A DNA stretch of 64,000 nucleotides from assembly GCF_024343575.1 (NCBI RefSeq), contig NZ_RJUA01000003.1:1-64000 (forward strand). Direction: 5' to 3'. Below the pieces are notes generated by a model. The model did no database searches, was not told the DNA's origin, and saw only the letters and a list, made by a program, of their open reading frames with translations. This document shows positions 42,271-50,453 of this stretch, in pieces. The stretch comes from Lacihabitans sp. LS3-19. GTDB taxonomy: Bacteria; Bacteroidota; Bacteroidia; Cytophagales; Spirosomataceae. Every line of letters begins with the position of its first letter. The first letter of the stretch is position 1. Both the position numbers and the translations under genes were made by a program.

Positions 42271-42935
42271 GCGAGCAAGAGGAATTTGAATGGATTGAAA
42301 ACTTCTTATTAGATAGACTAAGTTTAGAAGAAAGATCCAAGGTTCTGGAAAAAATCAAAATAGATCCAGATTTTAAAACTTCCGTTGAAAATTACAGCAA
42401 AACCCATATTTTCATAAAGGATATGAAATTAGAAGAAATATTAAAGAATAAATTAGTAGAACTTCAAAATAAGGATAGGAGCCAATTTGTCTTGAAAAGA
42501 AGGTTGAAATATTTTGTTTCGGTAGCTTCTATAGCAGCCATTATTTTTATAGTTTTCTTGTCTGGAACTGAAGTTGTTTTTCCAGACACAGAAAATGATT
42601 TTAATATCACGAGAGGTATTGATACAAGTGCTTATACGATAGAACAAAAATATGCTTTTAGTACTTTTTTTGACGGCCAAGCTCATCTTGCTGAGGGTCA
42701 GTATCTATTAGCTTCACAAGATTTTGAAAAGTCACTATTAGTAACGAATACCCGACCATATTTTAGAGAGGCAGCTCAGTGGCATTTGGCTGTAGCTTAT
42801 CTAAAAAGTGAGCAAGTGCAAAAAGCCGAAAAGATTTATACGCAGTTGAGTGATTGTGATGATTGTGAATATCCAGTTTCTAAAATTAGTAAATGGAAAC
42901 TTTGGGTTAAAATTCAATTAAAGAAATTGTTTTAG
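42267..42935 (+). CDS. Anti-sigma-like membrane protein with TPR-type periplasmic domain
   Basis: This 222-residue protein has an N-terminal cytoplasmic part (about 1-85, EWIENFLLDRLSLEERSKVL) of the kind that binds sigma factors in Bacteroidota, one membrane segment (about 86-103, YFVSVASIAAIIFIVFL), and a periplasmic part with two TPR-like helical pairs (ASQDFEKSLLVTNTRPYFRE, AAQWHLAVAYLKSEQVQKAE). It is translationally coupled to the sigma gene and its 3' end overlaps that of the convergent CHAT gene by 18 bp. TPRs are protein-binding modules, so the TPR/CHAT protein is a natural candidate partner. Confidence 0.78.
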   Translation: MSEQEEFEWIENFLLDRLSLEERSKVLEKIKIDPDFKTSVENYSKTHIFIKDMKLEEILKNKLVELQNKDRSQFVLKRRLKYFVSVASIAAIIFIVFLSGTEVVFPDTENDFNITRGIDTSAYTIEQKYAFSTFFDGQAHLAEGQYLLASQDFEKSLLVTNTRPYFREAAQWHLAVAYLKSEQVQKAEKIYTQLSDCDDCEYPVSKISKWKLWVKIQLKKLF

Positions 42936-45716
42936 TGGAGAAAAAGTACTGTTTTTTGAAAACTTTCCTTTGAAATAAAATCCAATTACAATGGTTTCTA
43001 ATAGAAGAATAAAAATAATAAGATAGCGTAGCTTATTGTGATTTTCAGAATAAAGAGCAGTTTTGTCTCCTACGAGTATTAAGTTAGCCCAAAAATATGG
43101 ATGATTATATTTTTTGCCCTCTTTTGAAATTAAAAATTCAATTCTGGCTTTTTGTAAGGCAACATCTTTATCGTATCCAGCTCTCAAATATTTATTGAAG
43201 AAGGTACTTAAAATTGTTACTGAGGCGTCATTTGATGACCAAAGCGTTGTCAAGACAGAAGGACAGCCTCCAATATGAAAAGCTCTCGAAATAGACAACA
43301 TGCCTTCTGAAAAATGTGTTTTACCTATACCTGCCTCGCAGGAGGTTAATACAACGAGCTTAGTTTGTGAGAAATCTAATTTATAAATTTCCTCGACTTT
43401 AAGAAGGTTATTCTCGTCAGGGAAAAATTGAATAAAAGATTCATTAGGCGTAATGTCATTTAAAATGGAATGCGTGGCAAAATAGATTATTTGTGATTTG
43501 GAGAGGTAGTTTAAAAAGTTTTGTTTGGTAGCGTTTTTTCCAATTAGTAAATTATCTGCTACATTCTCAATTTGCTTTTTTGATTGCACCAAAATCAAAT
43601 CATTTTCTATTACTGGCAAATCATCTCCTGTAAAAGGAGCAATGCCTAAAACCATTGATTTTGCTTGGTATGATTCTGATTTCAAAGTTATATTATTGTC
43701 ATAAACATAGCTAATGCTATGTTTTTTAAACAAAAAGTCATTTAGATACTCCCCAGTCTCGAGTATTTCAAAAGGCAAAAAATTAAGAAGTCGATCTCTG
43801 TTAATAATTAACCTATTTTTATTAAGTAATTTACTTCTGATAGGCTGATAAAGTAAAGAATATAAATACGTGGATATGAATGTCCCATTATAGGTATCAA
43901 GCCCAGGGTTTTTAAAAAGGATATTTTTAAAAAAGCTTATTTTTTTTTCAAATTCGTTTTTCTGATAGGGTATGGTTTTTAGCTCGAAGCTATTGTTTGA
44001 AACAATGAAAATTAAAATTTTATCTTGAGAAAGAAAATAACTTAAATACGCCTCGTCATCATTTAATTTTTTTTGTATTTCTTCAATTCCTAAACTTGCA
44101 TATTCACTTTTCATTTTTAAATATTTAGGATACTGACTTTTAAGTTTCTCCTCAAGGAAGTATTTCTCAGCTTCTAAATGTAGCAATCTTTCAGATTTTT
44201 CTTTGCTCAAGCCATCTTTGGATCTTATTTTTGAAATTTGAGCATCAAGGTATTGTTCTTTTAGTAATAAAGAAGAGGGTATAGTGCTAAACTTTGCCTT
44301 TGTGGTGGATAATAAATCTGATAAAACCGAAGATTTATAGCTTTCAATAAAATTGAAAGTTTCAATATGGGTAATGTATTGATTGGTTTTGGTATCTTCT
44401 AATATATACAGTCCAATGGAAAACTCATAAAAGGATTTAAGCTGAGAATTTAGAAATAATTTTGCTTCTTCGTCAAAATAGTTTTCTCGTAATTTTTTTA
44501 AACAGATTGTTGCGTTTTGGGTAGCCAGAACAGAAAGTTGGAGGTATTTTTGTTGTCTTGTCTTCCCAAATATTTCAAAAGCCATTTTAGCTTTAAAGAA
44601 AGAAGACTCAAAAAATAGTTTTTCATTTATTACATACTTCGGATTCATTTTTGTGAAAAAATCATTTGGAAGGTTTTTTTCTGTATTAGAAATCTGACTT
44701 TTTTGGATGTATTCTAATGCTTTTTGAGGTTCGTCAACATATAATTCTGCTGTTTTTATATAGGTTTTGGTTAATAGTTCATCTCTTTGTATATCTCGTT
44801 TTTTATACTCCGAAATTATTTTTTTTAAAATCATTAAACTCTCTTTTTTCTTTCCCAGTTTTTGATATCCAATAGCGAGATTATAATTTGAATTCGATTC
44901 AAATGAATATGACTTTGTACTTTTTTTTGTGTACAATAAAACTTTATAATCTTTTTTAGCTTTTAAAATTAAATCTATGCCTGATTGAATTTCATTTAAA
45001 TTTATATCTATTAAACCTTCTCCAATTAAAGCATAACATTTCAAGATACTTAAGTCTTTTTGATTGATATAAGCTTCATGAAAATATATTTTTGCTTTTT
45101 CATATTCTCCCAACCTGTTATATAATGTGCCGATGTTAGTATTAATAATATCAGCGTCTTCAAAATATTTGTATTTTTTAGCTACAAATTTGGCTTTGTC
45201 CAAAAAAAGTAAGCCTCGTTTATTTTCTCCATAACTGATTAGCCATTTTCCATAACTATTGTAATGATGCAATACATATTCAGGTATTTCTGCCTCAAGT
45301 TTCGGGTGCTTCAAAATGAGCTGATTTGCGTTTTCATAATTGGCTAAAGTAGAATCAAGTTGAAATAGATTTTTGTACATAGTACCTGTACTAGAGTACA
45401 ATTTGAAAACTATCGAGTCAGGCTTTGTTCTAGCGTTTTTTAAAATACTAAATCCTCTTTTACAATAAGATAAGGCTGCTTTATAATCCGAAATTTGATG
45501 ATAAACAGAACTTATATCTACACATAAGTTAGCCATTCTTAAAAAATCGTTTTCTTTTTCCGAAATGCCGTAGGCTTTTTTATATAAAACCATTGCTTCA
45601 TAGTTGTCAATCCCAAACAAGTTCTCCGCCTCCAATCTAATTTTGTCGGAAAGGTTTTGAGAAAATAATCGACTAGCAATTGTAAAAAAAAATAGTATTA
45701 GAGTAAAAGATTTCAA
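42918..45716 (-). CDS. TPR-CHAT caspase-like peptidase, membrane-anchored
   Basis: This 932-residue protein has a signal peptide (FTLILFFFTIASRLFSQ). TPR units follow from about residue 25 to 400 (ALSYCKRGFSIL, KAKIYFHEAYINQKDL). A CHAT domain lies at about 610-890, with catalytic His749 in IIYFATHS and Cys793 in VVLTSCEAG, the SRAFHIGGCPSVLTTLWS segment and the HPYFWANLILVGD end. A last membrane helix near residues 899-919 (LIIFILLLETIVIGFYF) puts the CHAT domain in the periplasm. CHAT proteins are caspase-related (clan CD) peptidases, often in immunity or stress pathways. The dyad is intact. It converges on a sigma/anti-sigma operon with 18 bp of overlap, which suggests linked control. Confidence 0.9.
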   Translation of the reverse strand: MKSFTLILFFFTIASRLFSQNLSDKIRLEAENLFGIDNYEAMVLYKKAYGISEKENDFLRMANLCVDISSVYHQISDYKAALSYCKRGFSILKNARTKPDSIVFKLYSSTGTMYKNLFQLDSTLANYENANQLILKHPKLEAEIPEYVLHHYNSYGKWLISYGENKRGLLFLDKAKFVAKKYKYFEDADIINTNIGTLYNRLGEYEKAKIYFHEAYINQKDLSILKCYALIGEGLIDINLNEIQSGIDLILKAKKDYKVLLYTKKSTKSYSFESNSNYNLAIGYQKLGKKKESLMILKKIISEYKKRDIQRDELLTKTYIKTAELYVDEPQKALEYIQKSQISNTEKNLPNDFFTKMNPKYVINEKLFFESSFFKAKMAFEIFGKTRQQKYLQLSVLATQNATICLKKLRENYFDEEAKLFLNSQLKSFYEFSIGLYILEDTKTNQYITHIETFNFIESYKSSVLSDLLSTTKAKFSTIPSSLLLKEQYLDAQISKIRSKDGLSKEKSERLLHLEAEKYFLEEKLKSQYPKYLKMKSEYASLGIEEIQKKLNDDEAYLSYFLSQDKILIFIVSNNSFELKTIPYQKNEFEKKISFFKNILFKNPGLDTYNGTFISTYLYSLLYQPIRSKLLNKNRLIINRDRLLNFLPFEILETGEYLNDFLFKKHSISYVYDNNITLKSESYQAKSMVLGIAPFTGDDLPVIENDLILVQSKKQIENVADNLLIGKNATKQNFLNYLSKSQIIYFATHSILNDITPNESFIQFFPDENNLLKVEEIYKLDFSQTKLVVLTSCEAGIGKTHFSEGMLSISRAFHIGGCPSVLTTLWSSNDASVTILSTFFNKYLRAGYDKDVALQKARIEFLISKEGKKYNHPYFWANLILVGDKTALYSENHNKLRYLIIFILLLETIVIGFYFKGKFSKNSTFSPLKQFL

Positions 45717-45852
45717 AAAGAGGAACTTGGTTTATTACTGCAATCTAGTAATTTTTAGTATTTTATCAATTTTTTTGAAAAAGAAATTCGCTTCATTTAG
45801 TTTACGGTTTGTTCAAAAAATAAATTAAATTATTGCGAAACAGTTTTGACTT

Positions 45853-45886
45853 TTTGTAAAAATTCAATATTGTAACAATATTTATG
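45853..45886 (+). promoter_or_regulatory. Possible promoter overlapped by a perfect palindrome
   Basis: TTTG (45853-45856) and TATTTATG (45879-45886, 7 of 8 match to TAnnTTTG) are separated by 22 bp. The perfect 17-bp palindrome AATATTGT-A-ACAATATT (45866-45882) lies between them and overlaps the -7 box, as a repressor operator would. It stands between the CHAT gene and the plus-strand DUF4282-like/LytTR pair. Confidence 0.45.
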
Positions 45887-45997
45887 TCTTATTCTTTCTG
45901 CTCAATTAATCTTCAATGAATCAAATTTTAGCGGGTAAAAAAATATCAAAAATTATGTAACTATTGGTTTTTAGATGGAATACACAGAACAGTCTCA

Positions 45998-46237
45998 ATG
46001 AAAAACATATTTGATATAAGCTCAATAGACAAAGGATTGATAAAATTGACTTATTACATATTATTGGTTTTGGGTATTTCATTTTCTGTTTTTTTGATAC
46101 TTGAGGGTATTTCGGATCCTTTTGGCGAATTTTTCATTATCGGCGGTGCACTTTCCCTTATACTCATTCCATTACTTTTAAAAATTACATTTTCACTAAT
46201 TTTTACTCAAATTAATCATGATAAATCTAAACACTAA
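45998..46237 (+). CDS. Small DUF4282-like membrane protein
   Basis: This 79-residue protein has two membrane segments (about 15-38 and 45-68) between short charged ends. DKGLIKLTYYILLVLGISFS resembles the first part of DUF4282, as does the spacing of the helices, but the family signature is weaker than in the protein at 29470-29742. It overlaps the LytTR gene by 20 bp, which suggests that both products act together, perhaps with the membrane protein holding the regulator. Similar pairs of a membrane inhibitor and a bare LytTR protein are known in Firmicutes. Confidence 0.6.
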   Translation: MKNIFDISSIDKGLIKLTYYILLVLGISFSVFLILEGISDPFGEFFIIGGALSLILIPLLLKITFSLIFTQINHDKSKH

Positions 46238-46529
46238 AACTAAAGTTGACCCTAAAGATGTGGTCTGGGTAGAAGGCCACATCAACTATTCAAAAATTCA
46301 TTTCATCAATCAAAAGCCTATTTTTTTAGCCATTACGCTCAAAAAAGTGGTAGAAAAGCTAGATTCTGATAGTTTCTGTAGGATAAATAAAGGTAAGGTA
46401 GTTAATCTCGCACATTTGAATATTTTCCAGACTACTTCTGAAGGGTTGATATTTCAAAATGAATATTTGCCAATTTCAAGGAGAATGAAAAGCGGTTTTT
46501 TGAATCAGGTTAAGACTTTGAGCAAGTAA
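46218..46529 (+). CDS. Minimal LytTR DNA-binding protein
   Basis: This 103-residue protein consists of a LytTR domain only: DPKDVVWVEGHINYSKIHFI, LKKVVEKLDSDSFCRINKGK, VVNLAHLNIFQ, EYLPISRRMKSGF. There is no receiver or sensor part. It overlaps the small membrane protein gene by 20 bp, so both are likely made together. The targets are unknown; the palindrome at 45866 is not a typical LytTR site, since those are usually direct repeats. Confidence 0.83.
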   Translation: MINLNTKTKVDPKDVVWVEGHINYSKIHFINQKPIFLAITLKKVVEKLDSDSFCRINKGKVVNLAHLNIFQTTSEGLIFQNEYLPISRRMKSGFLNQVKTLSK

Positions 46530-46907
46530 ATTAAATGAGGTGAAAATTTAATGAAAATTCAGCTAGTTTTTATTAATTTTTCAACTATCATACTACTTAT
46601 ATAAAAAATGAAATTGCAATCACAAAATGGTTTGCTTTTTTTTAAATAGATTTCTTTGAATTGTCATGATAAAGAGTAGATTCTGAAATTTATGGCTAAT
46701 AAAACCCTACTTTTCAGTTTAAATTTAATGCGTGAAATAGATTTACTTATAGAATATTTTGTTTTAACGCTTATGTGCTTTCTTGTATTAATTTATTCAA
46801 AAATTAAATTATTCTTGGTTTTTGATTTAATTTCCTAGGGGTCCTGATAGAATATGCCTTTTTTGCGATTAACTTACATTAATTGATTAATAAGCTAAAA
46901 ATATTCT
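46530..46907. other. Intergenic region without assigned gene
   Basis: This 378-bp, very AT-rich stretch separates the LytTR gene from the transglutaminase cassette. It holds one 48-codon hydrophobic ORF (46692-46838) that cannot be told from chance. No strong terminator or promoter is visible. Confidence 0.5.
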
Positions 46908-49900
46908 ATGTCTATTAAAGTAGCCATTTCGCATAAAACATCCTATAAGTTTGATAGGTCGGTAAGTCTATCTCCCCATATATTTAGGTTGAGGCCGGCG
47001 GCACATTCTCGTACTCAAATCGAAGGTTATTCTTTTAAGGTTTTTCCTGAAAATCATTTTATCAATTGGCAACAAGACCCTTTGGGTAATTTTCAAGCAA
47101 GAGTTGTTTTTCCAGAAAAAACAACAGAATTGCGAATAGAAGTGGAGCTGATTGCAAAGCTTCAAGTCATTAATCCTTTTGATTTTTTTGTAGAGGAATA
47201 TGCCGAGAAGTTTCCTTTTAAATACGAAACGGGTCTTCAAAAAGAGCTTACGCCATATCTTGAAATCAAAGATATTGGAGAAAAAACCAAACAGTTTATA
47301 GAACAATTGGAAGTCAAAAAAGACATCAAAACAGTTGATTTTTTGGTATATGCTAATCAACAAGTTTTCAATGCTTTAAGTTATAATATTCGTCTTGAAA
47401 CGGGTGTTCAAAGTTGCGAGGAAACGCTTACTTTAGAAAGTGGGTCATGCCGTGACTTCGCTTGGCTTTTGGTGCAAGTTTTGAGAAGCTTTGGGTTGGC
47501 CACAAGGTTTGTTTCGGGCTATTTGGTACAGCTTACGTCAGACGTTAAATCGCTTGATGGCCCATCGGGACCTGAAGAGGACTTTACAGATTTGCACGCT
47601 TGGGTGGAGGCTTATGTGCCTGGAGCAGGTTGGATAGGTTTAGATCCTACCTCAGGATTATTTGCCAGTGAAGGCCATATTCCGTTGTGTTGTACGCCTG
47701 ATTATGCTAGTGCTGCACCTATTTCGGGTGCTACTGATGTTTGTAATGTTACTTTTGCGTTTGATAATCATGTTTATAGAATTCATGAAGATCCTCGCGT
47801 AACCAAACCGTATACAGAAGCTCAATGGGCCAAAGTGATGGAAGTAGGAGAAGCGGTAGAAAAGGATTTGATAGCAGGTGACGTTAGGCTAACCATGGGT
47901 GGCGAACCTACGTTTGTATCCATTGATGATTTCGAATCTGCTGAGTGGAATACCACCGCAGACGGCCCACTCAAAAGAAAACTTGCATATGATTTGGCTC
48001 TAAGGCTTAAGAACAGATTTGCCCATGGCGGATTGTTGCATTTTGGTCAGGGTAAGTGGTACCCAGGGGAGCTGTTTCCACGTTGGCAGTATGCTTTATA
48101 CTGGAGAAAAGATGGTTTGCCGATTTGGAAAAATGATGATTTAGTAGCAAAAGAAGGTGAAACGAAGTATACTTTTCATGATGCCGAAAAGTTTGCCATT
48201 GAGCTTACAAAGCATTTAGGAATAGACCCAAAGAATCTTTCTCCGACTTATGAAGATCCAATCTATTGGGCTTTGGAAGAAGGAAAATTGCCTGTCAATC
48301 TCGACCCTATGGCAGTTAATCTTAAGGACTCTGTACAAAGACAAACCTTGTCAAATTTGCTAGAAAAAGGGCTAAACAACCCTTCTGGATTTGTTTTGCC
48401 ATTAAAATGGATGGATGAATCTAGTAAATGGACAAGTTGTGTTTGGGAATTCCGCAGGAAGCATTGTTATCTGATTCCCGGGAATTCACCCATCGGGCTT
48501 CGTTTGCCCTTGGAATCATTACCAAAAACTGCAAAAAATAAGAGAGAACAACCTATAGAAAGAAGTACTTTTGAGGAATTGCCTCCTTTGGGCGAGTACC
48601 ACATTTCTCTTGAAGAAAGATATGGAACGGTCTCTCCTTCTTATAAAGCCACCGAAAGAAAGTTAGAGGAAGAAGAAGAGTCAGAGAAGGACAATTTGCT
48701 GTTTGAGGTGGAAACTTTCTCTACCGCCTTATGTGTAGAAGAAAGGGAAGGCATAATTTATGTTTTCTTGCCACCGACAGATTATTTCGAAACCTATCTT
48801 GATATGATAGCCTCGGTAGAGAATACTGCCGAGAAGCTTCAAATGCCTGTGAGGATTGAAGGATACCAACCCAAGTCTGACTATAGAGTAGAAAAACTAA
48901 TGGTTACGCCAGATCCAGGTGTAATAGAAGTAAATGTACAGCCAGCTAAATCATGGCAAGAAATTGTGGACAATACCTCTGCATTATATGAAGAGGCTTT
49001 CTATTCTCGATTGGGTACCGAAAAGTTTATGGTGGATGGTAGACATACTGGAACAGGAGGAGGAAATCATGTAACCTTAGGTGGCGATAAACCTGAAAAT
49101 AGTCCATTACTCCGCAGGCCTGATTTGTTACGAAGTTTAATAACCTATTGGCAACATCACCCTGCTTTAAGTTATCTTTTTGCAGGACCGTTTATTGGGC
49201 CAACTAGCCAAGCCCCAAGAATAGACGAGGGCAGAGATGACAGGTTATACGAAATGGAGATAGCCTTTGAGCAGATTGCTGACGGCAAAGAAGTGCCTTT
49301 TTATATGGTAGATAGGATTTTTAGAAATCTTTTGACTGACATCACAGGCAACACACACCGATCGGAGTTTTGTATCGACAAATTGTATTCGCCAGATTCA
49401 TCTACTGGACGACTTGGAATTCTTGAGCTAAGAGCATTTGATATGCCACCTCACAAACACATGAATTTGGTTCAAACCTTATTGGTAAGAGCCTTGGTGG
49501 CTAAGTTTTGGAAAAAGCCTTATAAGAAAAAACTCATCCGTTGGGGCACTGAGCTTCATGATAGATTTTTGCTGCCGCACTTTGTGAATTTAGATATGAT
49601 AGATGTGGTAAACGATCTCAAAGACGCAGGTTATGATTTTGATATATCGTGGTTTAATCCATTTTTTGAGTTCAGGTTTCCGCATCATGGTACCGTAACA
49701 GTAAATAATATTCAGCTCGAAATCAGGCTTGGAATAGAACCATGGCATGTTTTGGGAGAAGAATTGTCTAATTCTGGAACTGCTAGATTTGTGGACTCGT
49801 CATTAGAAAGATTACAAGTTAAAATTTCTGGAATAGTGCCCGAAAGACATATTTTACTTTGCAAAGGTTGCCGAATTCCGCTGAGGAGTACAGGCATAAA

Positions 49901-50309
49901 AGGCGAATATGTGGCAGGAGTACGTTATAAAGCTTGGAGCCCACCATCGGCTTTGCACCCAAATATTGGCGAAGATGTACCTTTGGTGTTTGATATTGTG
50001 GATACTTGGAACAATAGAGTGATTGGAGGTTGTACTTATTTTGTAACCCACCCAGGAGGCAGGAGTTTTGATACTTATCCAGTCAATAGTTTTGAGGCGG
50101 AATCGCGTAAAATCAGTAGATTCTGGGACTTTGGACATACTCCGTCGAGTACGGTTGAACAAACAGCTCCGGTTGTAAACGTAGCTACAGTTTCTCGTTT
50201 TGTGGCAGAAAACAAATCAGATTTGTTGCCTGATACGCCTATTGAATTAATAAATCCTGAATATCCTAGTACGCTGGATTTAAGGCATTATTGGAAGGCA
50301 AAATTGTAG
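46908..50309 (+). CDS. Transglutaminase-like/DUF2126 fusion protein
   Basis: This 1133-residue protein has no signal peptide and is probably cytoplasmic. Residues 1-300 form a transglutaminase-like domain with N-terminal beta region and triad Cys181 (SGSCRDFAW), His230 (LHAWVEAYV) and Asp246 (GLDPTSG). Residues from about 310 to 1125 are DUF2126, with LTMGGEPTFVSIDDFESAEW at the start, GTGGGNHVTLGGDKPENSP near 715 and HRSEFCIDKLYSP followed by GILELRAFDMPPH near 825-850. The latter motifs resemble carboxylate-amine ligases of the glutamine-synthetase fold; this assignment is my reading. The gene opens a cassette with an ATP-grasp/alpha-E fusion and a second transglutaminase, a combination predicted in the literature to make a peptide-like metabolite or modify peptides. 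Confidence 0.88.
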   Translation: MSIKVAISHKTSYKFDRSVSLSPHIFRLRPAAHSRTQIEGYSFKVFPENHFINWQQDPLGNFQARVVFPEKTTELRIEVELIAKLQVINPFDFFVEEYAEKFPFKYETGLQKELTPYLEIKDIGEKTKQFIEQLEVKKDIKTVDFLVYANQQVFNALSYNIRLETGVQSCEETLTLESGSCRDFAWLLVQVLRSFGLATRFVSGYLVQLTSDVKSLDGPSGPEEDFTDLHAWVEAYVPGAGWIGLDPTSGLFASEGHIPLCCTPDYASAAPISGATDVCNVTFAFDNHVYRIHEDPRVTKPYTEAQWAKVMEVGEAVEKDLIAGDVRLTMGGEPTFVSIDDFESAEWNTTADGPLKRKLAYDLALRLKNRFAHGGLLHFGQGKWYPGELFPRWQYALYWRKDGLPIWKNDDLVAKEGETKYTFHDAEKFAIELTKHLGIDPKNLSPTYEDPIYWALEEGKLPVNLDPMAVNLKDSVQRQTLSNLLEKGLNNPSGFVLPLKWMDESSKWTSCVWEFRRKHCYLIPGNSPIGLRLPLESLPKTAKNKREQPIERSTFEELPPLGEYHISLEERYGTVSPSYKATERKLEEEEESEKDNLLFEVETFSTALCVEEREGIIYVFLPPTDYFETYLDMIASVENTAEKLQMPVRIEGYQPKSDYRVEKLMVTPDPGVIEVNVQPAKSWQEIVDNTSALYEEAFYSRLGTEKFMVDGRHTGTGGGNHVTLGGDKPENSPLLRRPDLLRSLITYWQHHPALSYLFAGPFIGPTSQAPRIDEGRDDRLYEMEIAFEQIADGKEVPFYMVDRIFRNLLTDITGNTHRSEFCIDKLYSPDSSTGRLGILELRAFDMPPHKHMNLVQTLLVRALVAKFWKKPYKKKLIRWGTELHDRFLLPHFVNLDMIDVVNDLKDAGYDFDISWFNPFFEFRFPHHGTVTVNNIQLEIRLGIEPWHVLGEELSNSGTARFVDSSLERLQVKISGIVPERHILLCKGCRIPLRSTGIKGEYVAGVRYKAWSPPSALHPNIGEDVPLVFDIVDTWNNRVIGGCTYFVTHPGGRSFDTYPVNSFEAESRKISRFWDFGHTPSSTVEQTAPVVNVATVSRFVAENKSDLLPDTPIELINPEYPSTLDLRHYWKAKL

Positions 50310-50453
50310 TTTTTATGGGCAAATGAAGATAAAGTTTGGTAAAGAATTTGTTTAATTTAAAGGTATATTAATGCAATTTGTTGGTTTTACGAGTTTTAAA
50401 CCATTAATTTGTGAAAGTCACTTCTATTAAACTAAATAACAAAAGATCTATCT

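Noticed and set aside
46692-46838. 48-codon hydrophobic ORF in the gap before the transglutaminase cassette
   Set aside because: In very AT-rich DNA an ORF of this length with a hydrophobic product is expected by chance; no start context or neighbour supports it.
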